Source: Candida dubliniensis CD36 (taxonomy: Eukaryota; Ascomycota; Pichiomycetes; Serinales; Debaryomycetaceae). From it: a stretch of DNA of 64,000 nt. The notes below the pieces were generated by a model. The model was not told the DNA's origin. It made no database searches and saw only the letters and a program-made list of their open reading frames with translations. The position numbers were made by a program, and so were the translations under genes. The stretch covers positions 1-64,000 of the forward strand of contig NC_012863.1 in NCBI RefSeq assembly GCF_000026945.1. Reading direction: 5' to 3'. Positions 54,087-63,016 of this stretch are shown in pieces; the stretch's first letter is position 1, and each line of letters opens with the position of its first letter.

Positions 54087-57056
54087 CTAGATCCCCTCAC
54101 AAGCCTTTAAATCCTTCAAATACCTAAGTAGTCTGACAACTTCTTTGCCTAAATTGGTATCAATTGTAGGTGCCAAAAAGGTATCCAATGTTAAAATAGT
54201 ATCAGGTATTATTCTAGGGAAGGCTAAACAATCTGTCAAACTCTCCATCAAGTCGGTGTGTCGCAGGTCTCCTATTTCCTTGGCCAAAACTGCATTGTTA
54301 ACCAATGAATTAATAACAACTAATGCCTTGCACAATACCAGTGACAAAATCTTGTGCTCGGGCGATTCGCGTGGGAACTTTCCAGTTTCTGTTGCTAAAG
54401 CAACGACTATTCTGGCAAAATTACCCAACAATAACTCTCTGTTCTCCAACAACCAATAAAGAGACAATCTGTTATGATGTGTGTTCAAATCATCAACTGG
54501 AACCATATCTATTAACAATTTGGCCCCAAACAACATTTGTGAAATTGTCGGACTCCTCATAAAAATAAATTTTGACAACTCAAATGTGTTTGCATCAAAA
54601 GGCAATATACTCATATACATCTGGAAAGCTTGACTCAAGAGTGATGCTGACTTATAGTCTTTATTATAAGCCTTGATTAATTTTCTTGTGTACTCTTGAT
54701 CCTGTAAACTTACAGAGTACCCTGTCATACTGGCATTCAAGGTTCCATTTAAAACTGCCTGAATTAATGATCTATTATATGGCTCTCTGACCATTAACTT
54801 TGTAAATGCATCAAGACCAAAGGCAAAATACGAGTGGGTTTCAATATTGCATCGTGGGATCTTGTATTGATCCTCAATCTTAGGCCCAAAGGATGCAACT
54901 AAAACAAACGATAGGAATGCTTCCTCTAAGGTGTGCAAATGAGTATATAAAGAAATGTTGTCTAACATTAAAAGGCAATCCTTTAATAAACATAATCGTT
55001 TGCGACTAAACACAAATTTTTCATTGCTTAGTGCAACGTTTTTGACAATTGAAAACAATAAATCTTTAAAAAGACGATTTCCTGCCATGGGCTCTTTATT
55101 ATACTCTGCAAAAGAAATGTTTCTCAAGATCATTGTTATGGTTATCAATTCATCAATCAACAATATTTGATCGTCCACAGCACTTCGGGTTTGAAGTTTG
55201 CTGAAATGATGTTTGTTTTCCAATTTGAAATTCTTCAATGCTGTTAGATAATCATCTAAATGAAATTCGGAAATATCTAGCAGCTCATTCAATTTTTCAA
55301 TAGGAGATTCAGCATCCCCACCCTCACATACTGAGAAAAGTTCCTCGATATCCTCATCCTCAGAAACAACTTCCCCAGTAAGGGAGTTGACAACATACAG
55401 TATATCCTCACCTTGTCCTTTAACATAACGATTGAAGATATCATCGATCCTACCATTGGCAGACAATTTTGTCACATCAGAGTTCACACAATCATCTTCT
55501 GTGTTAGCCCCAACAATTCTGTTCAAAACATCCTTCCCTAAAGAAGACAATGCGTCTAATAGCTCCATAATGTCTTTTATTTGAAAAGCATAATTGACGT
55601 CTGATGTTGCAACCAACAATGTGTTTAGCGCGTTCACTACTTCCGAGCTTTGTATTCCACTATTGCTTTTTATAGACATTGTTAACGCTTGGAGATTGAT
55701 AACACCCAATTCTGGAGCAAAAAGATAAACTGGTTTGGTCACCTCGATTTCAGTGGACAATTGCGAAAGCTCTTTGATATTGTATGGACCATGAGTTTCT
55801 ACAATCTTTTTGAAAGGAGTATAATTCTTCAAAATATGGGCATCTGCTTTAGTTATTTGAGATTTCACTGTGGCTGTAACAGGTGTTGGCGGAGGCATAG
55901 ATGACAGTTGTACTGGTGCTGGTGCTGGTGCTGGAACTTGTCGAGGTGTGTTTTGGAAAGGAGAACTGACATTTGGTGAATTGTTGACAGAGTTGCTGGT
56001 ACGAGACAACTTTCTTTGTTGATGTGGTGTTGGAGCACTACTCACCATTGGACTTTGTTGATTAGGAACTGGTGTTGGCACATTAGACAGATATTTTTGG
56101 ACAATCTGCTGTTGGAACCTATGCTTACTAGCTTCAATATCTTTATTCCCTTCAGGTGTTGCATAATACTCTTCATACGGTAAGATGAAGTTACTATAGC
56201 AATTGCAAAGTTCTCTATCAATTCTTTCTTTAGTCATTGGGTCTTCTCCTTCATCATGAAACCCCATTTTTTCTGCCATTAATGCCCAAGGATTTTGTTG
56301 CTGCATATGCTGCTGTTCAGGAGACATAAGTAGAAATGCCTTCATAACCCTGTATCCACCCAATCTTTGACTCAAAATGTACAAAATGAATAAGTTCACT
56401 CTTTTACCGTTGATTGCTAAAGATTGAGGAATCGCGATCCCGCTCCTTTGCAAAAACTCATACAAAACAGAAAAAAACAATTCCATTTGCATTGATTGTA
56501 ATTTTGAATTATTTTGAGGTGCTTTTGCGTTTTGGTTAATCGGTGTATTTTGCTGTGGGGTCTGTCCAACTGAATTCATTGGAGAAGGTTGACGAGACAT
56601 GTTTTCTTGTTGCTTTTTTAGCATCTTCTGCTGATAAATTTGTTGTTTCATTCTGTACAATTGTTCTTGTTTTTGTTGTTGTTGTTGTTGTTGTTGCTGC
56701 TGCTGTTTTAGTTGTTGTTGAGGAAGCATCTGAGCTGTAGCCTGTTGCAGAGGTGGTGGTATTTGTTGTTGGGGCTGTGCCATTTGACTCGGCATGTTTT
56801 GCGGACTGTTCTGTGGTATATTATGAGCAATAACAGGAGATTGTTGGTACATTGGAGTGTGTGCTTGGGGGATTCTTGAAGTGGACAGAGCTGATTGTGA
56901 TTGAACCGGTGGATTTGTCATAGACGTAGAAACCTGCAGAACCTGCGGAGCCTGTGGAGCCTGTTGCTCCCCCTGGTTTTGATCAAAAATGGAATTTAAA
57001 AAATCATCATTGCTGTTACTATCTGCAAATGCATTTTCATTCAACCAATCAGACAT
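54087..57056 (-). CDS. SWI1: SWI/SNF chromatin-remodelling subunit Swi1
   Basis: A 989-aa nuclear protein. The N-terminal 190 residues are Gln/Pro/Asn-rich with an uninterrupted Q tract (about 115-132) and read like a prion-type domain. An ARID DNA-binding domain follows at about 195-310 (FFSVLYEFLQRSGIAIPQ, INGKRVNLFILYILSQRLGG). The long C-terminal half is helical and conserved in Swi1. In C. albicans SWI1 is needed for hyphal development; the role here is inferred. Start MSDWLNENAFADSN fits the family. Confidence 0.92.
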   Translation of the reverse strand: MSDWLNENAFADSNSNDDFLNSIFDQNQGEQQAPQAPQVLQVSTSMTNPPVQSQSALSTSRIPQAHTPMYQQSPVIAHNIPQNSPQNMPSQMAQPQQQIPPPLQQATAQMLPQQQLKQQQQQQQQQQQKQEQLYRMKQQIYQQKMLKKQQENMSRQPSPMNSVGQTPQQNTPINQNAKAPQNNSKLQSMQMELFFSVLYEFLQRSGIAIPQSLAINGKRVNLFILYILSQRLGGYRVMKAFLLMSPEQQHMQQQNPWALMAEKMGFHDEGEDPMTKERIDRELCNCYSNFILPYEEYYATPEGNKDIEASKHRFQQQIVQKYLSNVPTPVPNQQSPMVSSAPTPHQQRKLSRTSNSVNNSPNVSSPFQNTPRQVPAPAPAPVQLSSMPPPTPVTATVKSQITKADAHILKNYTPFKKIVETHGPYNIKELSQLSTEIEVTKPVYLFAPELGVINLQALTMSIKSNSGIQSSEVVNALNTLLVATSDVNYAFQIKDIMELLDALSSLGKDVLNRIVGANTEDDCVNSDVTKLSANGRIDDIFNRYVKGQGEDILYVVNSLTGEVVSEDEDIEELFSVCEGGDAESPIEKLNELLDISEFHLDDYLTALKNFKLENKHHFSKLQTRSAVDDQILLIDELITITMILRNISFAEYNKEPMAGNRLFKDLLFSIVKNVALSNEKFVFSRKRLCLLKDCLLMLDNISLYTHLHTLEEAFLSFVLVASFGPKIEDQYKIPRCNIETHSYFAFGLDAFTKLMVREPYNRSLIQAVLNGTLNASMTGYSVSLQDQEYTRKLIKAYNKDYKSASLLSQAFQMYMSILPFDANTFELSKFIFMRSPTISQMLFGAKLLIDMVPVDDLNTHHNRLSLYWLLENRELLLGNFARIVVALATETGKFPRESPEHKILSLVLCKALVVINSLVNNAVLAKEIGDLRHTDLMESLTDCLAFPRIIPDTILTLDTFLAPTIDTNLGKEVVRLLRYLKDLKACEGI

Positions 57057-57267
57057 GATTTATTATGTTTGGCTAAACCCCCGTTTATGACTGACTTCTG
57101 AACAGAACTTTTTCTTTCCTTTCAGTTTTTTGTTGTTTTGAATTTTTTTTTTTTTTCGCTCACTCTCGAACTCGACTTTTTTTTTTTTTCTAGACTCGTC
57201 GTCGTTGTTGTTTCCTACGGCTGTTAAAGAAACTATGTAAATTAAAGACACACTACAAAGTATAACT

Positions 57268-58275
57268 CTACTCCCAGAACTTCCACCATCTCTTGTGAAG
57301 TTTCTTTGACAATGCCTTATAATGCTCCATTTCACCCCAGCAATCTCTACCCCATTCACACCCTGCCATATTCACCACAAAGTCATGGTTTTGGAAAAAA
57401 TATTGTGGATCGTCAGCTTGATCTGAACAAGCACCTGGTGGGAACGCATTGATTTGTCGTAATGGTAGAAATGCTATTCTCTCTCTTATCCAGGCTTGTG
57501 TTGAATACAAAGTTTCTAGAGCGTCCTGTTCTTTGTGCTCCCATTGCATGTGCATCTGTTCGTACATGGCTGGGTCCCACCATATATCCAAGAGCATCTC
57601 GGACCACTCTGATCTTCGAATCAAAAATGAACCCAAATTGAACCCACCACAATCTTGGGTAATAATCATATCGATAGGCTGGTTATAGTCCACGTAGGGG
57701 AGGTCTGTTGGCAAGTTCAATGGATTAAATGTGTCCAAGGTTCTATAAGTGGCATTATTCAAATTGTTAAGAAAATGTTTTTCCAAGGAAATCTGTGGTT
57801 CCATGATGTACGTGTGCAAATCCAACCACCAAAACCATTCGGTATCAGGAAACTGTCTCATAGTTTGCTTCAAGATATCAACTTTTTCCCAGCTTTCCCT
57901 CCACTCATGAGAATATCTCTTTTTGATAGTCATATCTTTAATTGTCAAGCCATACCCGTGCACTTTGGCATAGTTCTTTTTGTTGGCAATAGAAGATCTC
58001 TCAACTGACCACTCTTGTGGTGACTTCCATTTCAATACTCCTCCACCTTCATTGGCAGCTAAAATAATTACAACCTTGGGGGGTGCTTGCTTGAAATGGG
58101 GAATATACGGTACGTTGGTAAATAATGACAAGCAAACAAAAGTTACTATAAATAAAACTATTTTCTTGTACTTTGTTATGAAATCTGCAACTGAGGAGAA
58201 CTCAAATGCATTTTTCCTATTGGGTTTAAACGTTTTGGAGTAGGTATCCTCGAGGTCTGTTGGAAGTTCAGACAT
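57268..58275 (-). CDS. MNN10: Golgi alpha-1,6-mannosyltransferase Mnn10
   Basis: A 335-aa type II Golgi enzyme of family GT34 that builds the alpha-1,6 backbone of N-linked outer-chain mannan in M-Pol II. It has a cytosolic start, one membrane segment (about 40-58, KKIVLFIVTFVCLSLF) and a luminal GT34 domain. The domain shows WFWWLDLHTYIMEP (with the metal-binding DxH region), TQDCGGFNLGSFLIRR and HKEQDALETLY. The ATG at 58275 (MSELPTDLED) was chosen; the ten codons upstream lack an ATG. It is tail-to-head with SWI1 on the same strand. Confidence 0.9.
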   Translation of the reverse strand: MSELPTDLEDTYSKTFKPNRKNAFEFSSVADFITKYKKIVLFIVTFVCLSLFTNVPYIPHFKQAPPKVVIILAANEGGGVLKWKSPQEWSVERSSIANKKNYAKVHGYGLTIKDMTIKKRYSHEWRESWEKVDILKQTMRQFPDTEWFWWLDLHTYIMEPQISLEKHFLNNLNNATYRTLDTFNPLNLPTDLPYVDYNQPIDMIITQDCGGFNLGSFLIRRSEWSEMLLDIWWDPAMYEQMHMQWEHKEQDALETLYSTQAWIRERIAFLPLRQINAFPPGACSDQADDPQYFFQNHDFVVNMAGCEWGRDCWGEMEHYKALSKKLHKRWWKFWE

Positions 58276-58478
58276 GACTTTTCGGGTTGTCACTGGTATT
58301 AACAATGGACGAAAATGTTGATTTTTTTTTATAACTTTTTGTAATTTTTTTTTGTTGTTGAAATTCCAGTTCTTGATGCGACTCCTACAAGAAAAACTGG
58401 TATCAAAAGGGGACTTGGTAAAGAAAAAAAAACGTTTACAATTACTAGACGTGTTTTATATATTGTATTACACCAAAT

Positions 58479-59460
58479 TTATTTTAAGGGCAATAAATGT
58501 TGTTCCAAACATTGTTGACGACAGAGCGGACACTCTGGGTGTTCTCTAATCCAATCCACAATGCAGTCCCAACAAAACAAATGGCCACAATTTGCTGCTG
58601 ACGGATTCACCATTGGCGACAAACACAACATACAACTTCTCGATGGTTCTGGTAAATATGGCAACTGTTTTTCATCCGACAAATCGATAATATATTCAGC
58701 CGAGTAGTTCTCGCTAAGTTGGGATAATTGGTTGATGCTTCTAATTTTGGCATCATCAATTATGTCTTCCGTTTGTTTCTGTTCCTTACTTTTCATTCCC
58801 ACAAGGGTTTTTACGATAAATTGTAAAACAATTATCCCACCTAGTAATGAATAGTTTCGCCCTTGCATTTTCTCGGGTTCTTTGTGATGTCCAAATGCAT
58901 AGCGTAATCCAAATAAACGTTTCGAAAGGGAATAAAACTCTCCCTTAAAGTAAAATAGCGCAACATGTAGATTCAAGATTGTGTCCAAGACCTTGTAGTA
59001 GTTTGACAAGGCTTCACTTACCCAATCATCTTCCTTATTTTTCAATTTTTTCACAATCTTGCTGATGATATACGGAACCAAAGCATAAGAAAATATAAAA
59101 CCTAATCTAGGTAGTAATCTCGGAAGTCGGTTTCCTGTTCGATTCACATATATTAAATCAACATATTCTTCACCTAAAGTCCTAGCCCCCAATAGAGTGG
59201 TTAACAGTAAGTAAACTGCCTTTGCTAAAACTGTTATTTCCTGGGGATATGCATTAACAAATCGTTGTCCTTTCAAAAACTGGAACAACTCTTGTAACTG
59301 TGTTCTGTAGGAGGATTCAAAGTAGGCATCTTTTTGATGTGCACGTACTAAAGAAAACAACTGTTAGTAATGTTGTTTAGAAATATGAGAGACTAACCTT
59401 CAGTATTGTATTCAACTTACCAATTGTAGCTGCATCTGCAAATGGAAGCTGTTTGTTCAT
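58479..59460 (-). CDS. PEX10: Peroxisomal RING E3 ligase Pex10, spliced
   Basis: A 302-aa peroxisomal membrane ubiquitin ligase of the Pex2/Pex10/Pex12 complex, which ubiquitinates the Pex5 receptor for recycling. Exon 1 (59421-59460) encodes MNKQLPFADAATI. A 73-bp intron follows, and exon 2 (58479-59347) continues VRAHQKDAYFESSYRTQ. A Pex2/Pex12-type membrane domain fills residues 40-205. A C-terminal C3HC4 RING spans about 252-289 (CMLC, NCGHLFCWDC, CPLC). Its substrate PEX5 is also in this window. Confidence 0.94.
59348..59420 (-). other. 73-bp intron of PEX10
   Basis: GTAAGT donor (59420-59415), ATTACTAACAG branch site and CTTTAG acceptor ending at 59348. Phase 1. Confidence 0.9.
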
Positions 59461-59878
59461 GATGCAATTTGTACGATTATATGACAAGAAATTGTGTTAT
59501 TGAAGACGAGTTTTTTTTTTTTTTTTTCTTTTTGCCTTTGGTGTGGAGAAATGTTCTACTCCATCAACAAAAAAAAAATCACAGTTACCTCAAGAATTCA
59601 AGTACAATTATAACCGTTTGACTGGATGTCTTCATTGACCCGAGTTAACTACATTGATATTTCAATAGTACTCATCTATCAATTTAGAATACTCGAATAT
59701 GTATATATATTTAAGAATAAAGAAGCCTATTTTATAAGTGGAACGTCATCAAAACTGGCTGCCGTGATAGTACTATCATAACAACAAAAACTAATGTACA
59801 AAGCAATGCCTATCTCTTTTCTTCTTGTTATACTTTTGGTGACAATTCATTATATCAGCCATACAAGTATTATTACAT
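59461..59878. other. PEX10 promoter and TIM11 3' flank
   Basis: 418 bp, no gene seen. It contains a T-tract near 59511-59527 and a short TATATATAT near 59702. Confidence 0.5.
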
Positions 59879-60160
59879 TTAATCTAATTTTTGAATTAAT
59901 GATTCTAAAGCCTTGCCAAGATCCAAGTTTGGATCTTCCCAGTTGATTGAGCCAGATGTAGAAGCACTGCTAGTATCTTTCTTAGGAGTATGTAATTTGG
60001 CATATTCAGCTTTGGCTTGTTGGATTAATTTCTCTTCTTGTCTCCATTTCTTTGCTGCTTGTTCGGCTTTAAAAGCTGAATCCACTGAGTATCTAGTGTA
60101 AGCACCGTAAACAATACCAGCTCCTAAAAGGGAATATCTCAATACATTAAATGTGGACAT
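59879..60160 (-). CDS. TIM11: F1F0-ATP synthase subunit e (Tim11/Atp21)
   Basis: A 93-aa inner-membrane subunit that promotes ATP synthase dimerisation and cristae shape. The N-terminal membrane segment reads MSTFNVLRYSLLGAGIVYGA with the small-residue G-x-x-x-G dimerisation pattern. The charged helix KKWRQEEKLIQQAKAEYAKL and the SINWEDPNLDL end match yeast subunit e. The ATG at 60160 was chosen; upstream codons contain no ATG. ATP2, encoding the catalytic subunit, lies in the same window. Confidence 0.93.
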   Translation of the reverse strand: MSTFNVLRYSLLGAGIVYGAYTRYSVDSAFKAEQAAKKWRQEEKLIQQAKAEYAKLHTPKKDTSSASTSGSINWEDPNLDLGKALESLIQKLD

Positions 60161-60407
60161 GTTCGAAAGCACTGTTGTTTCTTACTCTGGTAGTTCTGGA
60201 GGTATAATCTGCCTTCTCGTTTTTTTTTTTTTTTGGTATTAGCTGTCGTTTGTCGAAAGAAATTTTTTTTCATGCTTTGATTGGTTCCCACTTGTGGTCA
60301 CGTGATGCGCATGTAATGTTGGTTGTCGCACTAGGTCCAGTTTGGTAATTAAAAATAGGACCTTTCCACAACTGAAGACACTTCATTTTTTTTTTTTTTT
60401 AAGCTGA

Positions 60408-61505
60408 ATGTTATCCCGCCGAATAATAGGAGTCTGTTGTTTGGTAGTGTTGATGTCGATGTTATTATCAATTCTCTCCAAGAAGAATGGAGTTTCCCTA
60501 GGCTCGAATTTTATCAAAACAAGTGCAAGGTCCTTTGCATCTTCATCGAGGTCCTATTGGGGTGGTTATGGTAAAGGTAGCACAAAAGATTATTCTACTG
60601 CTGCCTCTCCTTCGGCAACAGCATCTGCAGCATCAATGAATTATGATAGTGCCTTGACAAGTGTATCCCATTATAATATAGCAGTGGCATTTCAGCCTAA
60701 AAACCGTGAAGAATCCAATTTATTTAAGAAGAAACAGCCAAGCCCATCATTGCAATCACCATCAGGAGAAGATAATTTATTTGTTTCCAATGAAAAAGCT
60801 GGTTGCATAGCCGTTGGTGTCGCTGATGGTGTGGGAGGTTGGTCTGAGGCAGGATATGATTCGTCGGCCATTTCTCGTGAACTTTGTGCATCACTTAGGA
60901 GACAATTTGAATCAGGTGCTGCGAGTAATCCAAAGCAACTATTATCCTTGGCATTTAAAGAGATTTTGTCTTCTCCACAAGTAGAAATAGGAGGAACTAC
61001 TGCCTGTTTAGGTGTGCTCACGTCTGACCTAAAATTGCATGTTGCTAATTTAGGCGACTCGTGGTGTGGGTTATTCAGAGACTCTAAATTGATAAATGAA
61101 ACCAACTTCCAGACGCATAACTTTAACACTCCATTTCAATTGGCTAAAATCCCTGAGGAAATTGTAAGACAAGCAAAATTGCAGGGCAGAAGATACATAA
61201 TTGACTCGCCTGAAGCTGCTGACGAGTACACTTGGGACTTGAAAAGTGGGGACGTGGTTATGTTTGCTACAGATGGAGTAACAGATAATGTGATACCCCA
61301 GGATATAGAATTATTTCTTAAGGATCATGAGGAATCTAATCAGTTGGACGAGGTAGCCAATAGATTTGTGAAAGAAGTAGTAAAAGTAAGCAAGGACAGC
61401 AATTTTCCAAGTGCATTTGCTCAGGAGTTGTCGAGGCTAACAGGTCAAAAATACCTTGGTGGGAAAGAAGACGATATAACAGTTGTGTTGATAAAGGTTA
61501 AATAG
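60408..61505 (+). CDS. PTC7: Mitochondrial PP2C phosphatase Ptc7
   Basis: A 365-aa metal-dependent Ser/Thr phosphatase. In S. cerevisiae Ptc7 activates coenzyme Q synthesis by dephosphorylating Coq7. The N-terminus carries a hydrophobic stretch (about 7-22, IGVCCLVVLMSMLLSI) followed by an Arg/Ser-rich presequence-like region. The catalytic domain has VGVADGVGGWSEAG, ANLGDSWCGLFRD, MFATDGVTDNV and EDDITVVLIKV, so the metal-binding aspartates are intact. Here a single continuous ORF includes the hydrophobic segment, which in budding yeast appears only when an intron is retained. It is divergent from TIM11. Confidence 0.92.
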   Translation: MLSRRIIGVCCLVVLMSMLLSILSKKNGVSLGSNFIKTSARSFASSSRSYWGGYGKGSTKDYSTAASPSATASAASMNYDSALTSVSHYNIAVAFQPKNREESNLFKKKQPSPSLQSPSGEDNLFVSNEKAGCIAVGVADGVGGWSEAGYDSSAISRELCASLRRQFESGAASNPKQLLSLAFKEILSSPQVEIGGTTACLGVLTSDLKLHVANLGDSWCGLFRDSKLINETNFQTHNFNTPFQLAKIPEEIVRQAKLQGRRYIIDSPEAADEYTWDLKSGDVVMFATDGVTDNVIPQDIELFLKDHEESNQLDEVANRFVKEVVKVSKDSNFPSAFAQELSRLTGQKYLGGKEDDITVVLIKVK

Positions 61506-61616
61506 AGTGTAGAAAGTAAATGTAGATTTGTTTTTTCTCTTTTTTTTTTCTAATTTTTATTTTTTTTTCTAGCAAGTGTGTCCGCTACTATAGGCTACTA
61601 CTTTGATATTCCTTAC

Positions 61617-62954
61617 ATGCAAATCAACAGCACCCCACCAAGAAAGATCAATCGGATTTCGTTTCTGGATCAAGGCTTTAGTATTGGTGATTCTGAATAT
61701 AATGCACCTGGTTCGCCCATCAAACGATCGCATTGGAAGCAACAGTCATCAGCAAATCAATGCACACTTTGTGATACAACACTAAGTGTCAAGAATGGGA
61801 TAGTCAACTGCCGCAAATGTGGCGAATTGTTTTGCAATGAACATACTCATTATAAGGTGCGATTACGGAATCCAGATAAGGGCGAAGCAACCCCACAGTA
61901 TGATTCTCTGGGGGTATGGTGCCGATGTTGCGAGACTTGTTTTTTCAATAAGCAGAAATCTACCGAGATCAACAGTGTTGATTTGACAGAACAATTTAAA
62001 CAGAATCGTCTGGCAAAAGTTGAAGCACACCAGTTACATCGAACAAGAATACAACGCAATTTTATAAAGTTGACCGATTCACTAATGAACAACTCCTCGG
62101 TTGATGATATTGCAAATTGGTCTCCCAACACTAAGAATTGTTCTATTTGTTTTGTTGAGTTCAATTTGTTTATAAGACGGCATCATTGTCGATTATGTGG
62201 CAGTGTTGTTTGTGATGATCCAAACGGCACTCGCAAGGGATGTTCAATCAATGTCCCGTTGGTGAAGCTAGTTGAAAAATTGCCACAGTTGAACTATGCA
62301 AACGAGTATGAGGATATAGATGAGAACATAAGGTTCAGATGTTGTATTACTTGCAAGAATTCTTTATTGTTTGATTGGAAGAGAAGTATCGATAGTGATA
62401 ATAAAGTGCTAGTTATGTATGAAGGGATGTTACTACAAAGGCAACAGATTGAGAAGTTGATGCCGCAGTATGAGCAACTGGTAGGTCACAACAACGATTC
62501 CAGCAAGTTACGTAACAAATTGGTTCACATTTTGAAAGAACTAGAAACTTTAGTTATTCAATTCAGAAATGAGTTTTTTACAAGAGACAATGAACGTATT
62601 GTGATTCGTACTGGATTTGAGCTGTATGAAAAAGTTATTACAAACATTTATCAAGGAATTGCGGTATTTTTACAGGACAATTTGCTAAAGTATAAACAGA
62701 TTACCGACAAGTACAAGCAGCAAACAGAGATTCCAAGAACTCCGTCTCCACCGCGGCTCACAAAGAAAGAGATCAGAGAAATGAGAGAGCAATTGATGGT
62801 GATGAATGAACAAAAGTTTCTTGTTGAAAATTTGATCAAAGACTATACCAAAGCAAGACGGTTTGACGAGTTGGATTCGTTGATAGCTAATAAAAATGAG
62901 CTAACCGAAACAATTGCAAGACTTGAAAATGAGCTAGGAGAGTTTGGATTTTAA
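61617..62954 (+). CDS. PEP7: FYVE-finger endosomal tether Pep7/Vac1
   Basis: A 445-aa Rab5/PI3P effector for Golgi-to-endosome transport, acting with Vps45 and Pep12. It has an N-terminal Cys/His finger (CTLCDTTLSVKN, CRKCGELFC) and a second FYVE finger with CSICFVEFNLFIRRHHCRLC and the PI3P-binding RRHHCR. A helical C-terminus with a coiled coil (about 385-445) follows. The first ATG is 61617 (MQINSTPPRK). Upstream in-frame codons lack an ATG and follow a TTTTCTAG that could be a splice acceptor, so a short 5' exon cannot be excluded. It lies only about 110 bp after PTC7. Confidence 0.88.
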   Translation: MQINSTPPRKINRISFLDQGFSIGDSEYNAPGSPIKRSHWKQQSSANQCTLCDTTLSVKNGIVNCRKCGELFCNEHTHYKVRLRNPDKGEATPQYDSLGVWCRCCETCFFNKQKSTEINSVDLTEQFKQNRLAKVEAHQLHRTRIQRNFIKLTDSLMNNSSVDDIANWSPNTKNCSICFVEFNLFIRRHHCRLCGSVVCDDPNGTRKGCSINVPLVKLVEKLPQLNYANEYEDIDENIRFRCCITCKNSLLFDWKRSIDSDNKVLVMYEGMLLQRQQIEKLMPQYEQLVGHNNDSSKLRNKLVHILKELETLVIQFRNEFFTRDNERIVIRTGFELYEKVITNIYQGIAVFLQDNLLKYKQITDKYKQQTEIPRTPSPPRLTKKEIREMREQLMVMNEQKFLVENLIKDYTKARRFDELDSLIANKNELTETIARLENELGEFGF

Positions 62955-63016
62955 ACAAATTTAGCAAAAAAGTAGTAATGTCTAAATAAATAATCATTTC
63001 TATGTAAAAGTACATT

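Noticed and set aside
60441..60498. Possible intron in PTC7 (GTAGTG...CCCTAG)
   Set aside because: Non-consensus donor, no TACTAAC-like branch site, and removal would shift the frame (58 bases).
61578..61616. 13-codon upstream extension of PEP7
   Set aside because: It has no ATG and follows a TTTTCTAG; a short 5' exon is possible, but I could not identify one.
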